DNA from: a virus
IMG/VR virus record: IMGVR_UViG_3300031576_000148
Coordinates: 1-40,318 of that record
Length of the DNA: 40,318 nt
Strand: one strand, 5' to 3'
Part shown: piece by piece, positions 33,334 to 40,172 of the stretch
Numbering within the stretch: position 1 is the first letter of the stretch
How the letters are laid out: each line of letters starts with the position of its first letter
Program-made: the position numbers and the translations under genes
The notes under the pieces: generated by a model
What the model saw: only the letters and a program-made list of their open reading frames with translations
Database searches by the model: none
Told to the model about the DNA's origin: nothing

Positions 33334-33796
33334 AGATATTCATAGGTTCTGGTCGAAAGTACAAAAATCAGGATCTTGTTGGATATGGAAAGGATTAACT
33401 AGAGATGGATATGGAAAATTTCATTTTCATTATAAAGAAGTATCAGCACATAGATTTTCTTATGAATTATCTAATGGTCAAATTTCAAAAGGACTTCAAA
33501 TAGATCATCTTTGTAGAAATAGAGGATGTGTGAATCCAGAACATCTTGAAGCTGTTACACCAAAACAGAATATTCTAAGAGGTAACGGACTAGGTGCACA
33601 AAATGCCAAAAAGACTCACTGTAAACGTAATCATCCGTTAACACCAGATAATTTAATACAAAATAAACAAGGTAGAAGATGCAGAATATGTCACAATGCA
33701 AAATCTTATCGTAATTATCATACAAACATAGAAGTAACTAGAAGATATTATCGCAATAGATATCATAATAAAAAACTGATGGACTTGAAAAACTAG
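33323..33796 (+). CDS. HNH endonuclease
   Basis: The 157-aa protein has an NUMOD/HNH-type layout: WKGLTRDGYGKF and HRFSYELSNG, then the HNH core IDHLCRNRGCVNPEHLEAV with H62, N71 and H74. A C-terminal zinc finger uses C100-x3-H104-x15-C120-x2-C123. Such proteins are often free-standing homing endonucleases. Its DNA is more A/T-rich than the structural genes, consistent with mobility. The minus-strand remnant at 2690-2890 keeps only a finger of this kind. Confidence 0.85.
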   Translation: MNPKDIHRFWSKVQKSGSCWIWKGLTRDGYGKFHFHYKEVSAHRFSYELSNGQISKGLQIDHLCRNRGCVNPEHLEAVTPKQNILRGNGLGAQNAKKTHCKRNHPLTPDNLIQNKQGRRCRICHNAKSYRNYHTNIEVTRRYYRNRYHNKKLMDLKN

Positions 33797-34095
33797 ATAC
33801 GACGAAATTCGTTTCTATACACTATTGGTGTACACCGTTTTATCATAATTAGAAAACAACATAAAAAAACTACTAGATTTCTTATAGTTTTGTTGTGAAA
33901 TAAAAAAGAAAGAAAGAATATCTACATAAAACAATACTTAGAATTGTAATAAATCATCAAGTCAAAAGTTACCCTCTGACACCATGGTATATTGACCTAA
34001 AGTTGCAAACGCATTATTTGACTATAATCGTCACAAAACAAGGGTAAAAAATACGATTCTAGGCGTGAAAAATGACCAATAAACGTTGTAACTCC
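33797..34095. other. A/T-rich gene-free stretch
   Basis: About 300 bases downstream of the HNH gene have no convincing ORF on either strand. Visible features are short palindromes GGTGTACACC (33826-33835) and ACCATGGT (33981-33988) and several A/T runs. It could hold a small RNA or a second origin-like element, but nothing in it is diagnostic. Confidence 0.4.
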
Positions 34096-34111
34096 ACTAT
34101 ATTAATATAGT
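34096..34111. promoter_or_regulatory. Palindromic promoter/operator, copy 4
   Basis: ACTATATTAATATAGT ends 20 nt before ATG 34132. Confidence 0.8.
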
Positions 34112-34131
34112 CAATAGATTATCACTGTGAC

Positions 34132-34290
34132 ATGAAAAAGTACTTTGGAGACAGCATAAGTATAGAAACAGACGGCAAGTATTACAGGGTAGTAATACGA
34201 TTGGGAACACACAAGTTCCACAGTGAAAAATTAAACATTGAAACCGCAGCAAAGTTACACTACCAACTCCTGACAGGAGAAGACGCCTGA
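34132..34290 (+). CDS. 52-aa hypothetical protein
   Basis: This is the first gene of the microgene operon under palindrome 4. The 52-aa protein has a beta-hairpin-like start (SIETDGKYYRVVIRLG) followed by an amphipathic helix (IETAAKLHYQLLTGE). That layout recalls small AP2/integrase-arm-type DNA-binding domains, but this is only a resemblance. Its stop overlaps the next start (TGATG). Confidence 0.55.
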   Translation: MKKYFGDSISIETDGKYYRVVIRLGTHKFHSEKLNIETAAKLHYQLLTGEDA

Positions 34291-34616
34291 TGGATTCTAC
34301 AATAACACATACGGAACACAGGGAGAACCACCAACCAAAAGACTGTCTTAATATGGTCTACAAGGCGAAGTCTAGAGTTACCAAATCTTCTACAGTTACC
34401 AAAATTACCTTTACCACAGATACTACAGGGATATGTCTTTCAAGTGATGGTTCAAAGGAATATCACTTTGCACTGCCAGACTTTTGTGAATGTCCTGACA
34501 ACCAGTTTAGGGGAAACACATGCAAGCACCTTATTGCTGCAAAACAAAAAGCGAATGGAAACATTGAACTGCCACCGGAGAGTGGCCTGGTACAAAAGGA
34601 GCTATTGGAACAATGA
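34290..34616 (+). CDS. SWIM zinc-finger protein
   Basis: The 108-aa protein contains the SWIM signature C66-x-C68-x9-C78-x-H80 (FCECPDNQFRGNTCKHL), preceded by two strands. SWIM domains occur in MULE transposases and in the Sws1/Shu2 partners of Rad51 paralogues, and archaeal homologues are known. In a virus that carries RadA, a recombination-accessory role is attractive but unproven. It is coupled to both neighbours by overlapping starts and stops. Confidence 0.75.
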   Translation: MDSTITHTEHRENHQPKDCLNMVYKAKSRVTKSSTVTKITFTTDTTGICLSSDGSKEYHFALPDFCECPDNQFRGNTCKHLIAAKQKANGNIELPPESGLVQKELLEQ

Positions 34617-34795
34617 GCCAGACGTTAAATCAGATCTACAACGAGACAGGAATAAGATTCAAAGATTTTGTGGAATGTGCTGGCAAGGTAGACAGGAGAT
34701 GTGTAATGGCTCCACTGGTTGCTTTGGTTCAAATGTATGACAAAAATCCTGACAAGCTAAAAAAACTAATAGAAGTAATTCTTGATGTGGATTAA
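34613..34795 (+). CDS. 60-aa hypothetical protein
   Basis: ATGA overlaps the SWIM gene stop. The protein is helical (NQIYNETGIRFKDFVECAG, then APLVALVQMYDKNPDKLKKLIEVIL) with two cysteines. No family was recognised. Confidence 0.55.
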   Translation: MSQTLNQIYNETGIRFKDFVECAGKVDRRCVMAPLVALVQMYDKNPDKLKKLIEVILDVD

Positions 34796-34889
34796 TTGGT
34801 TTAAAAATGCGTTCTGGTGCAAGCGGTGTGGTGCAAAGATCACCGTGTATCCATGTGTCTTTTGTAAATTTAAACCGGAGTACAAATGA
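34785..34889 (+). CDS. 34-aa zinc-ribbon microprotein
   Basis: ATG 34785 overlaps the previous gene by 11 nt. The peptide holds CKRCGAKITVYPCVFC, a complete four-Cys zinc-ribbon core. It is joined to the next ORF by ATGA. The intact ribbon strongly suggests a true gene. Confidence 0.6.
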   Translation: MWINWFKNAFWCKRCGAKITVYPCVFCKFKPEYK

Positions 34890-34975
34890 CTGAATCAATA
34901 GCATTCCAATTTTTTCTGGTTGCACTTGTAGGAGTAGGAGCATGGATAGCTATCCATGAATTGAATCCAGAATGA
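34886..34975 (+). CDS. 29-aa single-helix membrane peptide
   Basis: The ATGA-coupled ORF encodes one hydrophobic helix (FQFFLVALVGVGAWIAI) with a short acidic start and end. It is a predicted single-span membrane peptide within a soluble-protein operon; the role is unknown. Confidence 0.5.
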   Translation: MTESIAFQFFLVALVGVGAWIAIHELNPE

Positions 34976-35040
34976 CACAACAAAATAGAATCCCATCGAA
35001 AGAAAAATGGAATGCTTTATTGGAGATGTTCAAAGAATGA
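34972..35040 (+). CDS. 22-aa microprotein
   Basis: ATGA at both ends. The peptide is MTQQNRIPSKEKWNALLEMF plus two residues and looks like a single helix. Support comes only from the unbroken chain of overlaps. Confidence 0.35.
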   Translation: MTQQNRIPSKEKWNALLEMFKE

Positions 35041-35372
35041 CATACATAACAGAGGAAGAGATTTATCAAAAATATGGATTGGTTCTTACTGATATGAAAA
35101 TGTTCTACAACTATCAAATCCCATTACAGTATGCCCTAGCATTAAAAAATACAAATTTAGAAGATTGTATTAAAAAAGTAACCGAGTTTGAGAAAAACTC
35201 CAAGATTGTAGATGAGATTAGAAAACTAGACTTACCATTAATATCTCAACATGTAAGGGATTCTTTATCAACAGATACAGGATATATTCCAGATGACGTG
35301 ATTTTAAAAACACAGGAAAACATGAAAATTCTAGGAAACATTCAATCACTACTAAAGGAAAATGAGAAATGA
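35037..35372 (+). CDS. Hypothetical helical protein
   Basis: The 111-aa protein begins MTYITEEEIYQKYGL. I chose ATG 35037 over ATG 35007 because it overlaps the stop of the 22-aa ORF as ATGA, the rule for this operon. It is mostly helical with a central charged region. No family was recognised. ATGA leads into the next gene. Confidence 0.55.
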   Translation: MTYITEEEIYQKYGLVLTDMKMFYNYQIPLQYALALKNTNLEDCIKKVTEFEKNSKIVDEIRKLDLPLISQHVRDSLSTDTGYIPDDVILKTQENMKILGNIQSLLKENEK

Positions 35373-35557
35373 AGTGCAATAATGAAAACTGTCCTAATAA
35401 AGCAGTTTGTTTTGTTGTATGGGTAACTCAGAAGAAAATCTATTATTGCGAGGATTGTTTTGGAAAAGCAAGTTTGATAATGGCTGCAATGGGTTCGCCT
35501 ACTCTGATTCCATTTCCTATAGAAAGTGAGGTTCAGAAAGGAGAAGATATGCTGTGA
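35369..35557 (+). CDS. 62-aa zinc-finger protein
   Basis: The protein has C-x4-C (CNNENC) and CEDC, with C14 between them, an AN1- or B-box-like arrangement at the N-terminus, followed by a Met/Ala-rich segment. ATGA joins it to the gene before; its stop overlaps the GTG start of the next gene. Confidence 0.55.
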   Translation: MKCNNENCPNKAVCFVVWVTQKKIYYCEDCFGKASLIMAAMGSPTLIPFPIESEVQKGEDML

Positions 35558-35838
35558 CTAGCAATACCATGCCATCCGAATGTATAGATTGTGGAGAAGA
35601 TTGGGACTGTGCTACATTTCTATCTGAAACTTTCAATTATAGCGGTGGTTCGATGGTTTTTCAATGTCAGTGTGGAAATACAAAAACCAGAATGTTCTTA
35701 CCTACAGATGAAATGCCTGTTGAAGAAGTGGTGAAGTATGTTATGAGAAAAGAAGGAGTGGATAATGGAATTATTGAAGGTGCAATATCACATTATAAAG
35801 TTATACAATCATTAAAAAAGATAGGAGAAATACATTGA
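35554..35838 (+). CDS. Zinc-binding hypothetical protein
   Basis: The 94-aa protein is read from GTG 35554 (GTGA overlap). CIDCGEDWDC and CQCG in the first 45 residues form a likely zinc ribbon, and a helical C-terminal half follows. No family was recognised. Confidence 0.55.
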   Translation: MTSNTMPSECIDCGEDWDCATFLSETFNYSGGSMVFQCQCGNTKTRMFLPTDEMPVEEVVKYVMRKEGVDNGIIEGAISHYKVIQSLKKIGEIH

Positions 35839-35978
35839 CAACTGAGAGTAAAATCAAAAAAAGATTAGACTCACAACTTAAAAAATGGAGAGAACATAAT
35901 AAGAAATGCGGTCATAAAGATTGTATTACAATTCAGCAAGAACTAGAATATATTAGAAGTGGGCGTAACACAAGATGA
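35835..35978 (+). CDS. 47-aa microprotein, TTG start
   Basis: The TTGA overlap with the previous stop and ATGA at the next gene delimit this ORF. It is basic and helical with CGHKDC in the middle. The rare start would be rejected alone, but the double overlap makes it convincing. Confidence 0.5.
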   Translation: MTTESKIKKRLDSQLKKWREHNKKCGHKDCITIQQELEYIRSGRNTR

Positions 35979-36211
35979 GCAAAAATACTGATACACTATC
36001 AAAGACAACTAAGAGTAAATGGAATAAAAAAGAACCCATACCATGTTATGATTGTGGTATGCCATCATGTTCACAAGTAGGAAATGAAAGACGCTGGTAT
36101 TGTTTTAGATGTATAGCAAATATGGATTATGATGATGAACCTGAAATAGACAACACCCTCCAAGTTTGTCACAAACAATTAGAAATCCAATCAAAGGAGT
36201 TTTCATATTGA
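35975..36211 (+). CDS. 78-aa zinc-finger protein
   Basis: ATGA-coupled. CYDC and CFRC lie 16 residues apart around GNERRWY, a classic zinc-ribbon core, with a basic Ser/Thr/Lys arm in front and an acidic tail behind. The function is unknown; nucleic-acid or protein binding is likely. Confidence 0.6.
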   Translation: MSKNTDTLSKTTKSKWNKKEPIPCYDCGMPSCSQVGNERRWYCFRCIANMDYDDEPEIDNTLQVCHKQLEIQSKEFSY

Positions 36212-36297
36212 TTGCCACAATAGAATGTAAACATAAAAAGAAGGGATTCGATTGTGTTTATTGTAATGAAATAGATGATATTGGGAGTATAGCATGA
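36208..36297 (+). CDS. 29-aa zinc-knuckle microprotein, TTG start
   Basis: TTGA overlap at the start and ATGA at the end. The peptide has C-x-H, then FDCVYC, giving a possible CHCC zinc site in 29 residues. Confidence 0.45.
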   Translation: MIATIECKHKKKGFDCVYCNEIDDIGSIA

Positions 36298-36926
36298 CAG
36301 ATGCACTAAAAGGTATTTCATCAACTGAATTTGCAAAACTTTCTCCTAATGAACAAATGGTTATATTCAAAAGTCTAACAGAGCAAGAAAGAATTAGTTT
36401 GATAGAAAAAATAACTGGTAGCCTAGTTCAAACAGCAGAAAATATAAAGGAAAATGATAAACAAATCCAAGATTATGAACATAAGATAAAATTATTAGGT
36501 TACCAAAACTTTGATCATTCTAATATAATTCTAGTTACTGAAATTAAAGAAGGATATTATAATAATTATGGTTATGAAAAGGTCAATGCTAGATGTCATC
36601 ATGATAGGATTGATTTATTCATTGATAACTGGTCTGATGAATGTAAAACAGCAGAATACATAGGTTATGTATTAAATCACGAGTCAATACATGCTGTAAT
36701 AGATAAGATTCTATATGAAGATGATTTAGAAACACAAATGGAAGATTGTCATTTCCCATATTTTGCAGGAGAGATTGATAGATGTTTTGAACTAACAATG
36801 AGTGAAATGCATAGAGAAATGTTTATGGATATTGATGCGATAAGAAATATGTTAAAACTACAAACTTTGACTAATAATATCAATCCTGATGATTTTCTCA
36901 AACGATTAGGTTGGAGATTAGACTGA
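36294..36926 (+). CDS. Predicted HExxH metalloprotein
   Basis: The 210-aa protein has H129-E130-S-I-H133 inside a helix (YVLNHESIHAVIDKI), the zinc-binding and catalytic signature of gluzincin/metzincin-type peptidases. Acidic residues downstream (for example in FAGEIDRCFELT) could give the third ligand. The first 70 residues are a helical charged arm. It ends the ATGA-linked microgene train, so it might process or act with the preceding zinc proteins. Peptidase activity is inferred from the motif only. Confidence 0.6.
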   Translation: MTDALKGISSTEFAKLSPNEQMVIFKSLTEQERISLIEKITGSLVQTAENIKENDKQIQDYEHKIKLLGYQNFDHSNIILVTEIKEGYYNNYGYEKVNARCHHDRIDLFIDNWSDECKTAEYIGYVLNHESIHAVIDKILYEDDLETQMEDCHFPYFAGEIDRCFELTMSEMHREMFMDIDAIRNMLKLQTLTNNINPDDFLKRLGWRLD

Positions 36927-37066
36927 TCTTTCATGAAAAGCAATACATCTCACATAAACAGTTATCCGATGACTCAATCACCTGTTATTTCCAAAGTACA
37001 AGGATTGATGAGGATAACAACGTGATATGTTGTCTGCAAGAACAATACTACAAGGCCAAGTATTAG
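36911..37066 (+). CDS. Possible 51-aa overlapping protein
   Basis: TTG 36911 opens a frame that spans the gap between the HExxH gene and the methyltransferase, overlapping both (16 and 40 nt). The sequence (IFHEKQYISHKQLSDDSI, CYFQSTRIDEDNNVICC) is strand- and charge-balanced and more protein-like than the alternative 30-aa ORF at 36933-37025. Confidence 0.35.
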   Translation: MEIRLIFHEKQYISHKQLSDDSITCYFQSTRIDEDNNVICCLQEQYYKAKY

Positions 37067-38226
37067 AGAAGATAAAAGAGATACCAGATGAAACGATAGA
37101 CTGTATCATAACATCGCCTCCATATTGGGGACTCAGAGACTATGGTGTAGCAGGACAATGGGGGCTGGAACCTGACTTTAAGGACTATCTGGAAAAGATG
37201 AAACTGCTCATGGTAGAACTCAAACGAGTTCTAAAAAAATCAGGCTCCTGTTGGATAAATCTTGGAGACACATATGCAGGAGGCAATGCACATAGTGATT
37301 GGTCAAATACCACAGAAGCATTTGACAGAAAAAGAAAACAACTAGGAAGATTCAAATCTATATCAAAAAGGTCTATTCAAGACAAATCACTACACCTCAT
37401 ACCATTTGAGTTTGCAATCAACTGTCGTGATGCTGGCTGGATCATACGAAATGTTATCCCCTGGTACAAGGAAAACTCAATGCCAAGCTCTGTCAAGGAC
37501 AGATTTGCAAACAAGTGGGAGCCTATCTTTTTCATGACAAAGAACCAAAGATATTACTTCAATCTTGATAACGTACGAGTAAAGCCAAAGACTGAAACAA
37601 AACCGTTCAACGTGCGGGTCAGGGATGGACCAAAGGGCAAGTATGGAACTCTATATCAGTGGACAGACACGGAGATAGAGGAACACAACTCCAAAGGACA
37701 AAGAAAAGAACTGGATGTTCCAGGACAGACACCACATGGAATACATCGAAGGCGAGAGCAGGGCTTGTCAGATTGGGAAGGATATGGAGACAAGCAGTCA
37801 TCCACACTTGGTGCAAATGGCAAACCAAAGCCAACATATGCAGGATTTAATGAAAGATGGAAAAACAAGACAAAACACTATACTGACTTTCAAGAAAGAG
37901 TTCAAGAACTTCGTGATAATGGAGCAGACCATGATAATCCATTAGGAAACCCAAACGGCAAAAACCCAGGAGATGTATTTTTCATAAACCCACATCCATT
38001 CCTAGAGGCACACTTTGCAACATTCCCAGAGGAGCTACCGCTTACCATACTTCGTGCGGCATGTCCAACTGGTGGGTTTGTCTTGGATCCATTCTTTGGC
38101 TCAGGCACTGTTGGTGTTGTAGCAGAGCAGTTGGCACTGAACTGGATAGGAATCGAACTAAAAGAAGAATACATCAGAATAGCTAAAAAGAGACTAGAGC
38201 CGTATATGATGATGAGGCTAGCATAA
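37027..38226 (+). CDS. DNA methyltransferase, TSPPYW type
   Basis: The 399-aa protein has catalytic motif IV TSPPYWG at 29-35 near the N-terminus and the AdoMet-binding motif I DPFFGSGT at 354-361 near the C-terminus, the permuted order of beta-class enzymes. SPPY enzymes methylate cytosine N4 or adenine N6. A long variable region (about 120-330) is likely the target-recognition part. No restriction partner is adjacent, so it probably protects viral DNA from host restriction. Its stop overlaps the next ATG. Confidence 0.9.
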   Translation: MLSARTILQGQVLEKIKEIPDETIDCIITSPPYWGLRDYGVAGQWGLEPDFKDYLEKMKLLMVELKRVLKKSGSCWINLGDTYAGGNAHSDWSNTTEAFDRKRKQLGRFKSISKRSIQDKSLHLIPFEFAINCRDAGWIIRNVIPWYKENSMPSSVKDRFANKWEPIFFMTKNQRYYFNLDNVRVKPKTETKPFNVRVRDGPKGKYGTLYQWTDTEIEEHNSKGQRKELDVPGQTPHGIHRRREQGLSDWEGYGDKQSSTLGANGKPKPTYAGFNERWKNKTKHYTDFQERVQELRDNGADHDNPLGNPNGKNPGDVFFINPHPFLEAHFATFPEELPLTILRAACPTGGFVLDPFFGSGTVGVVAEQLALNWIGIELKEEYIRIAKKRLEPYMMMRLA

Positions 38227-38378
38227 TGGGATTAGAAAAGGGAACATCAAAGTTTGCATATTCTGGAACATTAAAGTATTCCACCTGCACCAGATGTGGT
38301 GCCAATCTAAACAACAAGACCAGACTAGAGCAGGACGAACATGTAATAGAGTGTATCAAACAACAAAAACTGTTCTAA
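38226..38378 (+). CDS. 50-aa zinc-finger microprotein
   Basis: TAATG overlap with the methyltransferase. The peptide contains CTRCGANL and a later H-x4-C (HVIEC), a probable C2HC finger. It converges with the minus-strand AbrB-like gene and overlaps its last bases. Confidence 0.55.
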   Translation: MGLEKGTSKFAYSGTLKYSTCTRCGANLNNKTRLEQDEHVIECIKQQKLF

Positions 38379-38536
38379 CCGATCTCTTCTAATTTTATTG
38401 TAATTCTAAGATTCTTTCCCATCATCTGGGCTTCGTCTAAAAATTCATGCATCCTGCGTGGTATGTGTACATGTCTGTCAGGACCTTGAGAGGATATAGT
38501 TGCATTAAACGAATCAAGTACAGTCACCTTACCCAT
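38375..38536 (-). CDS. 53-aa AbrB-like microprotein
   Basis: The minus-strand gene starts at 38536; a longer frame to 38635 would run through the promoter. The protein starts GKVTVLDSFNATISSQGPD, then HVHIPRRMHEFLDEA and ends KNLRITIKLEEI, the style of swapped-hairpin AbrB-type regulators. It is a clear relative of the 50-aa protein at 31828-31980. It is divergent from the ParB-methyltransferase gene, with a TATA box about 31 nt upstream on its own strand. Confidence 0.65.
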   Translation of the reverse strand: MGKVTVLDSFNATISSQGPDRHVHIPRRMHEFLDEAQMMGKNLRITIKLEEIG

Positions 38537-38561
38537 CAAATCAAAAAGAGAAAGTGTTATT

Positions 38562-38577
38562 ATTATAGTTTTATAGT
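38562..38577. promoter_or_regulatory. Variant palindrome in a divergent promoter
   Basis: Read on the minus strand this is ACTATAAAACTATAAT, 15 of 16 bases identical to the variant at 3379-3394. It ends 25 nt before the minus-strand ATG 38536 and 8 nt before TTG 38586. It probably serves the AbrB-like gene and may also affect the methyltransferase gene. Confidence 0.5.
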
Positions 38578-38585
38578 GTTTTGTA

Positions 38586-39863
38586 TTGAGCCAAGAAGAT
38601 GAATTTGCACCAATTGAAACACCTCCGCGAAACAAAAAACCACGGAATTTTAAACATAAAAAAACAACAGTTACATCAATACAAATCAGAATACCACTAG
38701 GCTTTCAAACAATAGAGACTGACAAGCTGAAACCACATCCAAGAAACGTCAAGATACACACACCTGAACAGATAGAAGCAATTGCAGAGGCCATCAAACT
38801 ATTACGGATATTCAAGGACCCAATAGTGATAGACAAGAAGAACCTCATCTGGATTGGCAACGGCAGATGGGAAGCAGCGGTACTTCTTGGAATGCCACGA
38901 GTTCCCATCATATACCTGGACCACCTGACTATGCAACAGCGTAAGGCTCTGATGATACTGGACAACAAGCTCACAGAGATGAGCAAGTACAACAAGGAGA
39001 ACATGACGGCACTCTTGGCAGAGATACCATCTTTTGACTTCCAGCCGTTTCATATGGAGTTTGACGAGTATATCCATACGGATACAATTCAGGACGAGAT
39101 ACCTGATCCAAGGCCAGAGACTGACATCAAACTAGGAGACATGTTCCAACTAGGAAAGCACCGACTGTTATGCGGTGACTGCAAAGAGGACTCTAACATG
39201 ATAAAACTATTAGACGGTGCAAAGGTAGAGCACCTTAACACCGATCCACCATATGGAGTAGATTATGCTGGAAAAAACGAGTTTCTAAACAAATGGGATC
39301 ATGGAAACAGAATCCAAGTGCCTATAGAAAACGACGACATCAAGGATTATCAAGCATTCTCTGTATCCTGGCTTGAGCAGATACCGTTTGCAACATACAA
39401 TACAATATACGTATTTCAGGCAGGACTCAACTATCACAAGTTCAGGCTGGCAGCAGAACAGAATGGAATTACCTGGGGCGCTGATCTAATATGGAAGAAG
39501 TCACACTTTGTCTTTGGCAGGAAGGACTACAAGTTCCAACACGAGCCTATCTTCTATGGATGGTACAAGAAGCACAAGTTCTACGGACCAACAAACAGAA
39601 GCACACTCCTGGAATACGACAGGCCGGCCATATCAGAACTGCATCCAACAACAAAGCCAATAGAGATTCTGGTACAGATAATAGAAGATGGTAGCAAAAG
39701 AGGTGCTGTAGTGTATGATCCCTTTGCAGGCTCTGGAAGTACACTGATAGCATGCGAGCAGTCAGGAAGGATATGCTATACCATGGAGAAAGATCCAATC
39801 TACTGCCAGACTGTAATAGACAGATGGGAAAAGTTCACGGGACTACAAGCAAAAAAGATCTAA
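38586..39863 (+). CDS. ParB-domain DNA methyltransferase fusion
   Basis: In this 425-aa protein, residues ~45-150 form a ParB/sulfiredoxin-like nuclease-type domain (LKPHPRNVKIHTPEQIEAIA, GNGRWEAAVLLG). The rest is a beta-class DNA methyltransferase with catalytic DPPY at 220-223 and AdoMet motif DPFAGSGS at 378-385. Such fusions are common in phages and methylate adenine or cytosine amino groups. The start is TTG, since no ATG fits the N-terminus. With the enzyme at 37027 the virus has two modification specificities. Confidence 0.92.
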   Translation: MSQEDEFAPIETPPRNKKPRNFKHKKTTVTSIQIRIPLGFQTIETDKLKPHPRNVKIHTPEQIEAIAEAIKLLRIFKDPIVIDKKNLIWIGNGRWEAAVLLGMPRVPIIYLDHLTMQQRKALMILDNKLTEMSKYNKENMTALLAEIPSFDFQPFHMEFDEYIHTDTIQDEIPDPRPETDIKLGDMFQLGKHRLLCGDCKEDSNMIKLLDGAKVEHLNTDPPYGVDYAGKNEFLNKWDHGNRIQVPIENDDIKDYQAFSVSWLEQIPFATYNTIYVFQAGLNYHKFRLAAEQNGITWGADLIWKKSHFVFGRKDYKFQHEPIFYGWYKKHKFYGPTNRSTLLEYDRPAISELHPTTKPIEILVQIIEDGSKRGAVVYDPFAGSGSTLIACEQSGRICYTMEKDPIYCQTVIDRWEKFTGLQAKKI

Positions 39864-39867
39864 TTTC

Positions 39868-39883
39868 ACTATATTAATATAGT
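39868..39883. promoter_or_regulatory. Palindromic promoter/operator, copy 5
   Basis: ACTATATTAATATAGT ends 20 nt before ATG 39904 and begins 4 nt after the methyltransferase stop. Confidence 0.8.
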
Positions 39884-39903
39884 AATAATAGAATTGCTAT
39901 CCT

Positions 39904-40164
39904 ATGGAAGAAGTAACAGAATCAAAAATAGAACAGAGTCTTTCAAGGAACACCGAAACACTTCAAAAGACTCTAGCCATACTAACAGGACTCAGATCAA
40001 AAATAGCATACCAGATGGATGGTAATGCAAGCACAGAACAAAAAGAAGACAAGCCATCATCTTCATTCAATCTGCCTCAACACACAAGGCTTGTTAATGA
40101 GATATCAAACACAGCAGAAGATATCAACAGAATGTATGACAAATTCGTATATGGTGCAAAGTAA
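39904..40164 (+). CDS. Helical hypothetical protein
   Basis: The 86-aa protein has two helical regions (ESKIEQSLSRNTETLQKTL onward; RLVNEISNTAEDINRMYDKF) joined by a polar linker. No family was recognised. It is a single-gene unit under palindrome 5, directly before the junction to the packaging operon. A regulator of the early/late switch is conceivable but unsupported. Confidence 0.55.
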   Translation: MEEVTESKIEQSLSRNTETLQKTLAILTGLRSKIAYQMDGNASTEQKEDKPSSSFNLPQHTRLVNEISNTAEDINRMYDKFVYGAK

Positions 40165-40172
40165 CACCATTT

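Noticed and set aside
33797-34095. Possible CRISPR-like or tRNA content in the gene-free tract
   Set aside because: No regularly spaced repeats and no cloverleaf were seen; only short isolated palindromes.
36933-37025. 30-codon ATG ORF in the gap before the methyltransferase
   Set aside because: The overlapping frame from TTG 36911 looks more like a protein; this one is low in structure and has no promoter or overlap support.
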